Source of the DNA: Fragilariopsis cylindrus CCMP1102
Taxonomy: Eukaryota > Bacillariophyta > Bacillariophyceae > Bacillariales > Bacillariaceae
Assembly: GCA_900095095.1 (NCBI GenBank)
Contig: FMBT01000334.1
Coordinates: 124,001 to 188,000, forward strand
DNA: 64,000 nucleotides
Direction: 5' to 3'
Positions 11,413 through 25,053 of the stretch are shown one piece after another. The position numbers and the translations under genes are program-made. Under the pieces are notes generated by a model. That model worked only from the letters and a program-made list of their open reading frames with translations, made no database searches and was not told where the DNA came from. Every line of letters begins with the position of its first letter. The first letter of the stretch is position 1.

Positions 11413-13481
11413 ATGGCCACTATTGTGAAGGACTTACCACCTCCTCCTGAAGAAGAACACGAAGACGTGATAGAAAAAGAAAGGTCTTCCCGGAAGAGGC
11501 AGGAGACGAAGATTTGGCTCGTAGATTACAGGCAGAATATGATGCTGGTGTAGAAGCAGCATCTTCCAATAACTACGACGGCAATAGTGATAACAACAAC
11601 AAGAATAATAATATAATCATAATCATAGTCGTAACGACGACAGTGCTACTACGGCTCATCATCAATCCGTGGCGACGCTGTCAAATCCATGGGAATTCGA
11701 TACGGAACAAAGAAACTGTTCCTATTGTCAGGACGAATTTAATCCCTTTAATCGGAGACATCACTGTCGACTCTGTGGGAAGATATTTTGTAATAAATGC
11801 AGTGATCAACGTTCCTTAGTTCCACCATCTCGATCGTACTAACACCGAAAGATGGAAAAAAAGCCACACCACCGCAATCATCATTGAATAATCCACATCA
11901 CACAGAATTTAATGAGCTTTACACCAGAATCCGATCCGGATCGAATGCTTACTATATCGATGAGATAAGCAACTTCTATATGGGAAAGGTCTAGAAAAAG
12001 GTAAGACAACAACAACAAATAGGTTTGATGTAATATAATTCGTGATATAATATTACTTGCAAACCATTCACTAAAAAATAAATCGTTTTTTTTTATTTAT
12101 TTTCTGTTTGTTTTGAAAAATAATATAAATAAAAAAAGGTTTCAACTGGCACGTGAACCGCTAAGGGTCTGTACAGTGTGTTATGAAGAGCTTCAACCAC
12201 TGCAAGAAGAATTACGTACGGCCAATAGTAACGCAATGAGATTCAATCATATCGATCCCACCGATCCAAAACGATTCCTTAATTCACCTCTGGCATTTAC
12301 ACTCGGTCATGAAGTTCGAAAAGCTGCGTATACATTGAGTAATTTATTGCCATTACCAAAACGGATGGGATCCATTGTAGATGTACACTCATCATCACGC
12401 TATGCAGCAGCAGCAAATACTAATAATTTCTTAACGGGTGATGAAAGAGATATGCAACAATGTAAAGATGAATGTGCGACGCTTAGTCCGAATTTTTCAA
12501 ACTTCGACGGTGTACAGATTCCAGCTCGATTATTGGAGGAGGCGAAGGGAGTGGCGGTGATGACGGTAGCGAAGGCTGGATTTGGACTAGCTGGTATCGA
12601 GGTCGGAACGGGTTAGTTGTGGCACGGTTAGGTGATCATCAGCAATGGAGTGCACCCTGTGCTATTGGAGTGGTGGGATTAGTTGGGGTGCTCTGATTGG
12701 TGCCCAAGTATCGGATCATGTCTTTTTGTTAATGACGGATGCCTCTGTCGAACTTATGTTCAATAATAATGGAAATTTACAACTCGGAGCTGATATCGGT
12801 GTGGTACGTGTTCGCAATAGGTCCTATATATATATATATACAGGATAGTTGAAAGGTGTCATGGATGTGCTGCGCCCATTTTATTTCTCACTTCTTGTTC
12901 TTTTCGACTCTATTTTTGTTCTTCTTCCCGTTGATTACAGGCGATTGGTCCTGTAGGGAGAGCTTTGGAGGCTGATTTCGCTGCTGCACCGGGAGCTATG
13001 GCACCAATATACACATATTCATTAAGTAAGGGACTATACGCCGGCATTTCACTCGATGGTAAGTCATCGTGACACGTAATCGTGTGAACGAAAAATTCTA
13101 CGGAAGGGAGGTAACTGGGTCACAAATCTTGACGGGTGAAATCCCATCGCCTCCTGCTGCACGGCCTTTGTATGATGCATTGCAACGGTGTCATGTGTAT
13201 GCAAATAATGGTAGTAATTCTGCTCTACGAAATCGACCTGCTACGACTCATACATGCAGGGCTATCCTGAACAGCAGCATCTACATCATCCCTATTCTAC
13301 CTCTGTCAGGAACCAACATCAGCAACTAAATAATAATATGATGCAGCAACAACAACATTCGCTCGATTACGGGGATCCACTTGATTCTGGTGGAACCATG
13401 CCGCCAGCAGCCAACGATCAGCATTCGTATGCTGGCACAACCAGTGGAATGAGTGATATCACATCAGATCCTGGTTATTGA
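11413..13481 (+). CDS. FYVE zinc finger plus SYLF (Ysc84) domain protein, 2 introns
   Basis: FYVE domains bind phosphatidylinositol 3-phosphate on endosomes; SYLF domains bind phosphoinositides and actin. All three FYVE signatures are seen: WEFD (WxxD), RRHHCRLCG near 11750 and LRVCTVC near 12165. The last is separated from the rest by an insertion of roughly 60 residues and an intron. The SYLF domain follows: IPARLLEEAKGVAVMTVAKAGFG, GTGLVVARL, WSAPCAIG, GALIGAQVSD, LQLGADIGVAIGPVGR, YSLSKGLYAGISLDG and PPAARPLYDAL. The tail is Gln/Asn-rich. Introns are 12001-12138 and 12804-12940 (GTACGT donor). At least five one-base frame breaks occur (near 11485, 11830, 11940, 12615 and 12690), with two more near 13065 and 13250. 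The start ATG gives MATIVKDLPPPP. Confidence 0.85.
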
Positions 13482-13964
13482 GAATTGAACCGGACACTGA
13501 ATTGCTTATTTCAGAGGTACAAATAAAAGGCATGATACCTTTGAATGTACACTATTATTGTATCATTACTTGTTTACCATTACGTAACTGGTACTATTTG
13601 ACTAATATACCTAATACTAAATTTTATTATATATTTAAAAATACAGTTTTTATTATATTTTCATTGTAGAAGAAAAAAACAATGATCATATTTTTCAGAA
13701 ATACATTAAACAAGCGAAATATTTCTTGCTCGCTAAATTTGTACTTGATCTTCTGACCGGGGGGATCCTGCTTACTCGAAGTTGTGCGTGTTATCATCAG
13801 AGTCTTGTAGTCATCCACCAAAAGAAGCAGGAAAATCTCTCCTGTTGAATATCTAGTAGCACAGTATTGGTCGGAATCGGTTCTTCAGAACAAGAAATAC
13901 ACATACAAACTTGTTTGTTGTGTGTTTTGAATACCGCACATGATTTGATTTGAGATGGTTAAAA

Positions 13965-16049
13965 TCAAACGATAGGTGCAAGATCTGATTGACTTTTCGC
14001 ATCCTTCAAAACGACACTCGACCTGGATATTGAATCCATATTGCAGTATTGAAAGTCAGAGTCAGATGAAGTATTAGTAACAATCTTCCTTATTCTCGAA
14101 TTTCTCTTCTCTGATGAACCATCTCCCTGTAACTTGAGTTGTATTTCTTCAAGTGTCATGCCTTTTGTCTCTGGAACCTTGAAAATAATGAAGATAAGAC
14201 CTAATAGAATAATACATGCAAAGACGACAAATGTTGTCCCCCATCCAATCATACCTTGAATTATCGGAAATGAAAATTGCGTTAAGAATTTCGCAAAAAA
14301 GTTAACCTCAACAGACAATGCCATTGCAGATCCACGTATTTCTGTTGGATATATCTCACTTAATACCGTCCACGATATCGGTCCAAATCCTATTTGATAA
14401 CCAGATATGAAAACAAGCATGCTCCATAAAACAATTTGTTTTTTCGTATCACTCAATGCTCCACTCGAATTTTCATCCCAACCCCAGAAACCATACGACA
14501 AACAGCTAACAGAAATCAACATTATTGTACTTCCTGCTGCTAGTAAAGTTTTCCGACCAAGACGATCGACCATCGATACAGTAAATGATGAAACAACGCC
14601 CATTATTGTTACTGTAATGATACTAGTATGCCCACCCCACCGGCTGCCTCAAATAGTACTCTAGAATATGCCAATACACATGGTTGACCAGAAAATTGTT
14701 GTGCCAAAAGTAGACCCATACCAATTACCATAATATTACGATATTTTTTGGAACATAAACTACCCGGAACATCATCATCATCCTCATCAACGTCATCGTT
14801 AATACTTTCGCCTCCACCACTACCACCACCACCACCAATCATAGCACGATTGTTCTGCTTTTAATAATGCTATTGCTATTACTTGTACTACCGCCACTTA
14901 TAACAGAATCGGAATCTTTTATATCATCCATATCATAATCATCAAATGTTGCGCCATTTTTGTTCTTGGCGATATTACGTGTACCACGACAACATATATT
15001 ATTAATAGAATCAGCCATTTTTTCAAATTCATCTTCTACGTTGCCTTTATAAACAAATTGCATTGATTCTTTTGCTTCCTCATGATAACCCTTTAATAGT
15101 AACCAACGTTGACTACGTGGCATTTTAAATGTTAATATCAGCATTGGGACTGCAAATAGAATAGAATATCCATACAGATCTGTCCAATTTGCAGGATAAT
15201 CAGATTGCAAGTCACCCATCAGCATCCCAACAACTATACCAAAGACAATAACAGTTTCTTTGGCAGAAACTAATGCACCTCGTACATTCGATGGACTCAT
15301 TTCTGCCATATAGGTTGGTGCACCATGCATAATAAAACCACCCCTGCACCATATAATAATCGTCCCATGAGCAATGAAGTGAAACCCCATCCAAATCCTA
15401 ATGATGTATATTCATAGGAATAGTACTCATCACTACCATCACCATTTTTTGCATACCATTTTGGTGGCCATTGAAAGACACTCGTCGTGGCAAGAATTGT
15501 TCCGGACATCACATTTAACATTGCACCCACAATATATAATGTTGCTGCTATACGTATTTCTTTCCGTCTACCAATGGAATTCACTAAAAATGTTAATACG
15601 ATATGTGAACCAATTAATGCACCAAATGCTAAACTGGAGATAAATAATCCTTGTTGTAGTTTAGGAAATTTATGCCACCAGTTATCATGATCACGATCCG
15701 CTAACATCATCGATAAGACAAAAGATGTGGCACCAATATCATATCCGTATAAGAATCCTCCTAAGGCTGGTGCTAAAAAAACTAATGCTAATCCACCATA
15801 ATCAATTTGTGGTTCACTATTCGGTGGTATTGTTGTTCCAGGAGGAGGAGGAGGAGGAGGCGAAGAAATAGATTGTTGTTGTTGCTGTTGCTGCTGACAT
15901 GCTACGTCCTCCTCCTGCTCTGATGTTGTTGCTGTTGTTGTTTCGCCTGTCATTCCGTTATTTTTATATTTATCTTCGACTGCTATTGATGGCATTTCAT
16001 AATTGCAATTGGATTTGCCTTCGCCGGATAGTAGTGTCGGGGAAGACAT
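13965..16049 (-). CDS. Major facilitator superfamily sugar transporter
   Basis: A sugar-porter type MFS protein of about 695 residues when restored. It has a long cytosolic N-terminus with Gln and Pro runs. Membrane helices begin at GGLALVFLAPALGGFLYGYD, followed by NSIGRRKE, GRLLYGAGGGFIMHG-PTYMAE-SP-NVRG (the helix 4-5 loop typical of sugar porters), an acidic central loop and LLAQQFSGQP. The second half has VDRLGRK, LSEIYPTEIRGSAMA and VPETKG. Three one-base breaks are seen near 15330, 14840 and 14625. The frame after the last one carries helices 8-12. The substrate cannot be told; a monosaccharide, or myo-inositol given the large central loop, are the usual choices. The start ATG at 16049 gives MSSPTLL. 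Confidence 0.9.
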
Positions 16050-17049
16050 GTTATATAAATTGAGAATTTTTTGTTCCTAAACTACCACGACGGGAAACGA
16101 AACGAAACGAAACGATCTATATATCTTGGAGATACGTAGGAGGAGTAAGAACACTATATAACCTCTCTATACTATTAGTGTATCAGCGCAGAAACAGATG
16201 ATAGGGAGATTATATACGGTAGGGTATTCCTAGATATCTGATGTATGTTGTTGTTGTTGTTGTTGTTGAATTCTGTTCTGTTTGGGATGAAAAAGAAATA
16301 ATAGCGGAATCGCTGACGATCGAAATTAAGATTCACTTTGCTCTATGCTTTGCTTCGATCGATCGATCGTTACCAATGATGGTTCAATTCAATTCAATTC
16401 GATTCGATTATTCGTCGATAATGCTTTTTTCTCTCTAACGACGAGTAGGAGTGCTACAGTATTCAAAAATATGGAAGGAGAATGTGTCGTCCTTTTTTTT
16501 GGTAAGGGGTTCGTGATCGGCGTGCCTCTATCGGTTCATCGGTTCTCAACAACCCATACATGTATGTGTAATACTTTGTAATATCAAAAAAAAGAGAAAA
16601 AATGAGGCATGCTGGCTGTTGTAACACCGTATAAGCGATCATTGAGTGCTCTGTTTTTGAGATAAGAACAATTTCAACGGGTCGCGCGCACGTTGAAGAC
16701 TAGATTTTCGCCAAAGCTTGCCAAGACATCAATCAAAAAACAGTCTTGTTTAAGCTAAAACAAGAAAGACGACAAAAAATCCATACCCTCGAGATATATC
16801 TGGAAGAATAAATGAATCAATCGCGATCCACACTAACGACAGTAGTAGTGTATGAGTTTGAATTGAGTTCACCATTAATCCAATTGCTACGTTGAAACAC
16901 AAACACAAACAAAAATGCAGCAAGATGTAATGAAATAATATGCTGCTGTTTCTATTGTTAGGGTGTAAAGGGTATACAACAATGATGATAAGCTCTCTCT
17001 CTCTCTCTAGTCCTATTATTTTACACTGACATTAACAACAGCTTCTCCT
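16050..17049. other. Intergenic, no gene seen
   Basis: This is probably the promoter of the transporter plus spacer. It holds a TTG repeat near 16245-16267, CGAAA repeats near 16095 and a CT repeat near 16990-17010. No coding signal beyond short chance ORFs. Confidence 0.55.
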
Positions 17050-17346
17050 ACCACAGTTTCTCCGATTCTTAAATTGTCAACGACATCATCTCCTAGCACA
17101 ACACATCATAGTGATTTGCCAACAGAACAACCTTCTAGCTAGTGCATCTCCCCCAGCCGTATATTGATGAGCCTGAATCATCATCATCGTCATCATCATC
17201 ATCATCATCATCTACTGTTATCTCCTACTGCTAATGCACGACCAAGCGCCACATCATCATCTTCACATACCATCTGCAGGTCCGTCATCTTCGTCACCCA
17301 GTGCATATTCTCCAAGTGATTCTCCAAGCGGTGCTCCTTCTAGCTA
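17050..17346 (+). pseudogene. Possible decayed Pro/Ser repeat protein
   Basis: One plus-strand frame reads as Ser/Thr/Pro-rich sequence with the P-S-x-x-P-S spacing common in diatom surface proteins (for example SPSAYSPSDSPSGAPSS before a TAG at 17345). A His/Ser-rich CAT-repeat stretch at 17180-17215 interrupts it and there are several stops. No start or clear exon structure is visible. It could be a pseudogene, a frame-broken gene or chance in repetitive DNA. Confidence 0.3.
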
Positions 17347-17614
17347 GCAGTCTCGAAAGATCCTCTTCCAAGTTTAGTAGTGTTCCATCGAGTTTCGATG
17401 ACGAAACTACAAAAAATGCAAGCTAATTTGCCAGCAGTAATGATTAAACATGAACAAACTCGTGGTGCTCTAATCAGCGAGTACATAAAAAATCTATTGG
17501 ACCTTATTGGTATATCATATTTAAAACAAGCAAACTGAAAAAACCCGTTAACGAATTTTTATAAATGAAACATATCAGTTATAATAACTATGAAATGAAG
17601 ATGAAACTGATTGA

Positions 17615-18262
17615 TTAATCTCCAAGGATGAATACACAACACTTCTTTAGAAATGGAACAAGAATAGAAGTATTCCTACATTGCCCCAAAAGCAGTCCGT
17701 GTAAAATATCAACACCGGTGAGGAAGGTAGGATCAAATGAATCGTCCATCGTTGTCGTTGTTTTTCTTCTTCCTTGGTGTGATGATATCGCAGTATCGCT
17801 TCTTCTTCTGCTGTCGCTGCTGCTGCTACCGCCGATGATAAGGTACCTCTGTCGATGGTGATGGTGATGGTGATGGTATCAATGCCGTCATCGTCGTCGT
17901 CGTCGGTGAGATGATGTGATAAGAAAGAAGGAGGATGGGATGTTAAGGAGAGGTGCAAAATCAAACATACCGGTCCATCCAAAAATGGAATTATTCTCCA
18001 TTTCAATTGGTTTGAGCGCCATTTCGCTTCCCATTAGCATCAGCATGACTTCAAACTTGTTGAGTACACCTGAGAAGAAGAATTACGGTATGTGCCATTG
18101 ACAAGTTATTTTTCTTTGTCCTCCTGGATCGAAATTTTGAACCGATCGACAAAAAATCACATCCTTACAAATAATGAAAATTTTATGTACTTACTAACAA
18201 CCAACCCCCTTTGAAAACAAATTCCACGTAGGATTGTACAGAGCTTTCAGTACTAGAAACCA
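17615..18262 (-). CDS. Candidate small multi-exon gene, unknown product
   Basis: No family is recognised. Reading leftward, an ATG at 18262 opens MVSSTESSVQSYVEFVFKGG. A GT donor lies near 18190, then a pyrimidine-rich TTCTTCTCAG acceptor near 18075. The next exon contains KFEVMLMLMGSEMALKPIEM and ENNSIFGWTG and ends at a GTATGT donor near 17972. A third exon would hold an Ala/Glu/Lys-rich stretch, then MDDSFDPTFLTGVDILHGLL and a Cys-containing end at 17615, after one frame break. Amino-acid composition and splice sites look coding, but the joins are my guess. Confidence 0.35.
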
Positions 18263-18313
18263 TGAAATTTTCGATTTGCGACAAAAAAAAAATGAATCTC
18301 GGGTCACGTCATT

Positions 18314-19927
18314 TTAAACTTCTACGGTCAGCGGGTATATCGATGCTTCGTTATCTGTGACTTTCACATTCCTAATCGATCCAATCCTTCCCTTTGTTGA
18401 TGTGGAAGGTCCTGAGTTTTTCTTTACTGCAACTTCAAGATCAATGCAAGTAGTATTCGCTTTATCTCTACTACATGTAGTAACAGTGCTATCTACTTTT
18501 TCACGATCGATGTCGACTATTCCCATATGTGACATCATAATCATCATGTCACAGTCTGCTACTTCCAGTTCTAATCGTGGCAGTGACAATGGCTTTTCTT
18601 TCACCATGCCACTTTTGGTATTACGATCGTAATCACAGTCCACTACCTCTGGTTCTGGTTCTAATGAACGTGATGGTACTTTTGATGATGATGAAGGTGG
18701 AGGTTCAGGTGGTAGTGGTGGTGATAACTCCTTCGCTATATTGTTGCTATAGTGTATACCTCGAACGAGGACAGAAAGCTCATCGTGTGTGCTCGTTGTT
18801 GATATTCCACTATCAATACTACAGTCTTTTTTTATTTCTGACAAATCATCATTATTTGTCCCGTACGTCGTCGTCTCAGTGGTATCTTCTTCTTTGGATT
18901 CTATTTGGTATTCATCTGGAACATGATCCTTCTTCTTGGGTTGTTGCTGCTGTATACTATCGTTATTAATTATAGTAGTATTATATTTCTTAGCAGTAAC
19001 TCCATCCCAGTCAAGAAATTCAGCTGGTTCTTTTAATCCAGCATCGGCACATCCTATAAAGCCTGTCATCAACCAGGATGCAAGTATATCAACGTGCTTT
19101 CCAACATTTATACCTTCTTGGACCGACACTGCTTCTTCAGGAGCAGCGTTATCATCGAGTTTCGATGTAGAAGGTAATAGATTACTACTACTAATGAATG
19201 AACGGTTGTTCGACGATAATGATGCACACGTTCTATCATCATCTGGAGTAGATTCATATAATATAGCTGTACCGTTATCATCATTATAATCACCGTCGTC
19301 GATAGATTTGTTGCAATCCGAGATCTTCGAATCATCGTCTTCATTTTGAAGATCCTTCTCCGTTTTATCATTGGAACACGTGGTAGATATAGAAGGAATA
19401 ATACTATAATTTGTAGAATTATTATCATCATCATCATTCTTCTTCTTCTTCATTTCGTCTTGTAACTTCTTTGTTGTATCCTCCGCAATAGCATTCGAAA
19501 GTTGAGACTCAGTATTGGACAGTAAAGTGTCATCACCCGTAGATTTCACGACGACTGAACTTAATACAGTAGTTTTATCGTTGGTACTACTCTTCTCCTT
19601 TAGATCACTTTCAGACTGATATGATTCGGAAGATTGAACAGTAGAATTGGTGGCAGTTGTTTCTCGAATGTCTTTCATATCATCGATCTTGCTTGAATAT
19701 GATGATTGATTAGTACTATTGTTAGGCTCATCATTCCTGCTGTCTTCTTCTTCTTCTTCCTTGGGAAGAACTTCATAACGTGAATCGGCAGGATCATCTA
19801 TCATTGTATCCATTGAACGATATCCCTCTGCGGTTGGAAATAAATCAATATCTACAATATTATCATCATATTCATGAATATTTGCAAATTCTTTAGGTTT
19901 TTGATAAACAATCTCAACCACAGCTGA

Positions 19928-19968
<41 letters not shown>

Positions 19969-20017
19969 ATGACTTATTGTTTGTCGTCGTCGTCGTCGTC
20001 AATGTTTTTCGTACCAT
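18314..20017 (-). CDS. Acidic Ser/Thr/Asp-rich protein of unknown function
   Basis: A single uninterrupted frame of about 567 residues from the ATG at 20017 (MVRKTL); the open frame upstream lacks an ATG. After Thr and Ala runs there is an ordered-looking patch (EFANIHEYDDNIVDIDLFPT), a long acidic disordered region, and one compact central patch (HVDILASWLMTGFIGCADAG). The rest is low complexity, with a basic C-terminal segment (STKGRIGSIRNVKVTD). It may act as a scaffold or regulator, but nothing in it shows this. Unlike its neighbours it has no frame break. Confidence 0.6.
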
Positions 20018-20243
20018 TATTCCTGATAGCAGTAATACATTAAGCTCAAACAATAGTTGAAACTTTAATCAGATGATGATTAGGTATTGACTGACTGACT
20101 CCTCTATAAATTTGATTCTTGATTCTTGATCTGATACAATGCAATGCAAGATGCAAGGTCATCCCTGTCTCACCGATGATGATGATGATGATGATGATGT
20201 TGGTAGTCCTACTGCTGTATGAATTGATCTATTTCATTCCCGA

Positions 20244-20449
20244 TGCTGTAGGCAGGGGCTGTATGTCAGTCTCAGCCTGGCCTCTCGCGCATTTATCGCT
20301 GATTATAGTTCTGACATACTAGTAAACAGACCTCCTCAAATATTTTCAAATTTGAAAATATTTGAGGTCTGTTTATGTCAGAACTAGTAATCAGCGATAA
20401 ATGCGCGAGAGGCCAGGCTGAGACTGACATACAGCCCCTGCCTACAGCA
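20244..20449. repeat. Long imperfect inverted repeat (foldback/MITE-like or hairpin source)
   Basis: Two arms of about 100 nt face each other around a centre at 20350/20351. The left arm begins TGCTGTAGGCAGGGGCTG and the right arm ends CAGCCCCTGCCTACAGCA. The arms pair almost perfectly except for small indels: a CTAGT insertion and a CCT duplication in the left arm, and a 2-nt difference near GATTA. The spacer is essentially nil, since the centre itself is the palindrome TTTTCAAATTTGAAAA. I see no coding sequence and no convincing target-site duplication. It lies between two divergent genes. Confidence 0.9.
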
Positions 20450-20551
20450 AATTCAGCGAAAAAGAAACTGAAAATTGAATGAATCGTCTGTGGTTTACGA
20501 GCCAATCAAGAGTTTAAGTCGACTGAGTCAACAAAACAAAAAACAATAACA

Positions 20552-20588
20552 CGATAGCGCGGTCAATAAGCGCTCGCTGGAGGTAGTA
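20552..20588 (+). repeat. Dispersed repeat copy (CGATAGCGCG...CGCTGGAGG)
   Basis: This 37-nt segment matches the two arms of the composite repeat at 59285-59323 (reverse) and 59471-59509 (forward). Shared parts are CGATAGCGCG, AGCGCTCGCTGGAGG and the closing AGTA. It lies about 170 nt upstream of the NDUFA6 start. Confidence 0.7.
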
Positions 20589-20761
20589 TGAGTCGTTATT
20601 GAGTTTTGTGTTACTAATTTCCAACGTTATTGACAAACAAGAAAAGAAAGTTAAATCTATATCAAATCACTCTTTCGATCAAGAAAAGAAAGAAGACTAA
20701 AGGCACCCACTACCAACAAAAGGAAAGAGGAGGAGGAAGAAGGAAGAAGAAAGAAAAAAAA

Positions 20762-21378
20762 ATGGCGTCCTTACAGCTCTCACGACATGCCAGGCAGATC
20801 GGCGTTATCAATGAACCACGTATTCTTTACAAACGTATTATGAAGTAAGTAAATAACATACAGTACCATCATCTTTGATATGTATATACAGTATTGTACC
20901 GCTAGCTAGTCGATATAGATAATGAGTGATATGATGCGTGTACTTTCTCTCTCACTTTTTCGTACCACCATTTTTTCAACTGCTTTTCTTCTGGACACTT
21001 TTCTTTGTATAAAATAATAATTTATATATTCCTTTTTTAAATTAATTCAATAAATACACATTAATAATAACATTATTACTTTTAAAAATTAAAAGGGAAC
21101 TTCCTCGTGTATTAATGATCTATGATATCGATATGCCAGTGGAGACTGCCAAAAAAACAATCCGTGCCAGATTTTATGACAATAAGGATGTGAAAGATGA
21201 TCGTGTACAAGAAATGTTAATTGAAACAGGATATTTTGCCTTAGAAACAAGTATGTTACAACATAAACAAAAGAATCATTTAATGCATTTTTTAGAAGGA
21301 TATACGACACCCATGGAGGCAGAACGGAAACGTTTAACGTCGGATGCCACCATTGAAGAACAATTTGCCAGGAATTAA
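20762..21378 (+). CDS. NDUFA6: Complex I LYR accessory subunit NDUFA6 (B14), 1 intron
   Basis: A 121-residue mitochondrial LYR-motif protein of respiratory complex I. The LYR-type motif appears as ILYKRIMKELPRVL across the splice junction. It is followed by the B14-specific order: ETAKKTIRARFYDNKDVKD, DRVQEMLIETGYFALE and HKQKNHLMHFLEGY. The exons are 20762-20844 and 21096-21378. The intron has a GTAAGT donor and an AAAAG acceptor and splits the Lys codon. NDUFA6 anchors an acyl-carrier protein on the matrix side of complex I. No frame break is present. The start ATG follows a purine-rich leader. Confidence 0.9.
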
Positions 21379-22318
21379 ATTAATTATTTAAAATTGCAGC
21401 AAAATTAAATAATTTGCTTAATATAATCAGCAAAACAATTATTGACAATGAAAACTCTCATATCAATAAGAAAAATCAAATCAAAGTTACTGAATATATC
21501 TATATCTATATATGTATATTGAACACACCACGATCGATTTAGCCTTTAGCCCTTTGCACTCCACTCTACTTATACCTTATTATTTCCCTGACTACTGCTT
21601 TGTTTTTGTCAAGAACGCAACTGTGTACGTAACTACTACTTTGAATGTTTTTTTTGGTGTCAACCGTACCAACCTGTGCTTTGTTTTTCTTCTACATCTA
21701 CATCTACTATACAACATGGGGAAAGGAAAGAATTTTTCGCTGTATAGTATTAGGTTATAAGCTTTCCTACTAGCTATAGAGTGATGTATACACCTTCCGT
21801 TACTGTTGATGCATAATTAGGTTACTGGGAACTTGAAGTGAAAATACCGACATGATTTAAAGTGAAGTAGCATACTACATGACAGCTATATAGCTAAGAG
21901 GTTATCTACTCGCTATGGCCCTGGCTATAGCTACGTGTACTAGATATGATTTAGTCTGAAGGGAAGAAATCCATTCCCTAAACATGCTAAATTCGATTCA
22001 ATTCAAGAAATACATATTTTATATATAACTTTGAATTTATAGTTCACAATGATGTCTATTAAAGGGCCGTATCTAACATCAAAGAAAATTTGAATGATCA
22101 TGAAAAGTGATTTCGATCCAAGGCAGATGCATCGGGAATACATTTGCAGTAAAGTGCAGAGTAAAAGAGTTACTCTATTATTTACACTGAATAATAAAAT
22201 CTTCGTACATTCATTGAGAGCAATACTACCAACAACTTATACTAGACGAAGTTAGTCATGGTACACTGAAGTTCAATAGTTTGCACAGGCATTAGTTGGC
22301 TCGGACAAACGGAGCTTT
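21379..22318. other. Intergenic, no gene seen
   Basis: Spacer between the convergent ends of NDUFA6 and the helicase gene. AT-rich with short ATAT repeats near 21495. Short ORFs have AT-driven composition. Confidence 0.6.
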
Positions 22319-24511
<2,193 letters not shown>

Positions 24512-25053
24512 GATGATGATCTTTTTCTTAATTCTTCCTACTAGTAGTGTATGTTTTGTTTCTTCTATTAAACGAAGGTTGTGGGGTAAGACAGAATTCA
24601 ATGGTGAGATTCATTAGGTGTATGCTGCTGGCTGTTTACCGCACGTACAGTAACTCCTATTTCGTTCGTGCAATTTGCTTTTTTATACAACAAACCGCGA
24701 AGTACTTTTTATTTTGGTTGGTGTGCGTGTAACGATGAAAATCAAGTCGTAAATGTGGATGAGGATAGGGACAGACTCTCCATACTTCAAAAAATAATGG
24801 AGTTTTTAACACGATAGACTGACTGACTCGACTCTTCGCTCGTGTTCTTTCAATCTTCGCCGCTTTCTTTCACCTATAATTCTTTACCGTAACTACTACC
24901 GTATCTCGAATTGAATTCAGATTTCCTCCCTCTGAAAAAATCTTTATGCCAAAAAGATTTTCATATTCAAAGGCATACTAGTAGCGATAAGGCAATTCAA
25001 TTCAATTAATTTGTTATATCAAAGCGTAGTAGTAATTCTCCGCAAAGATCAAT

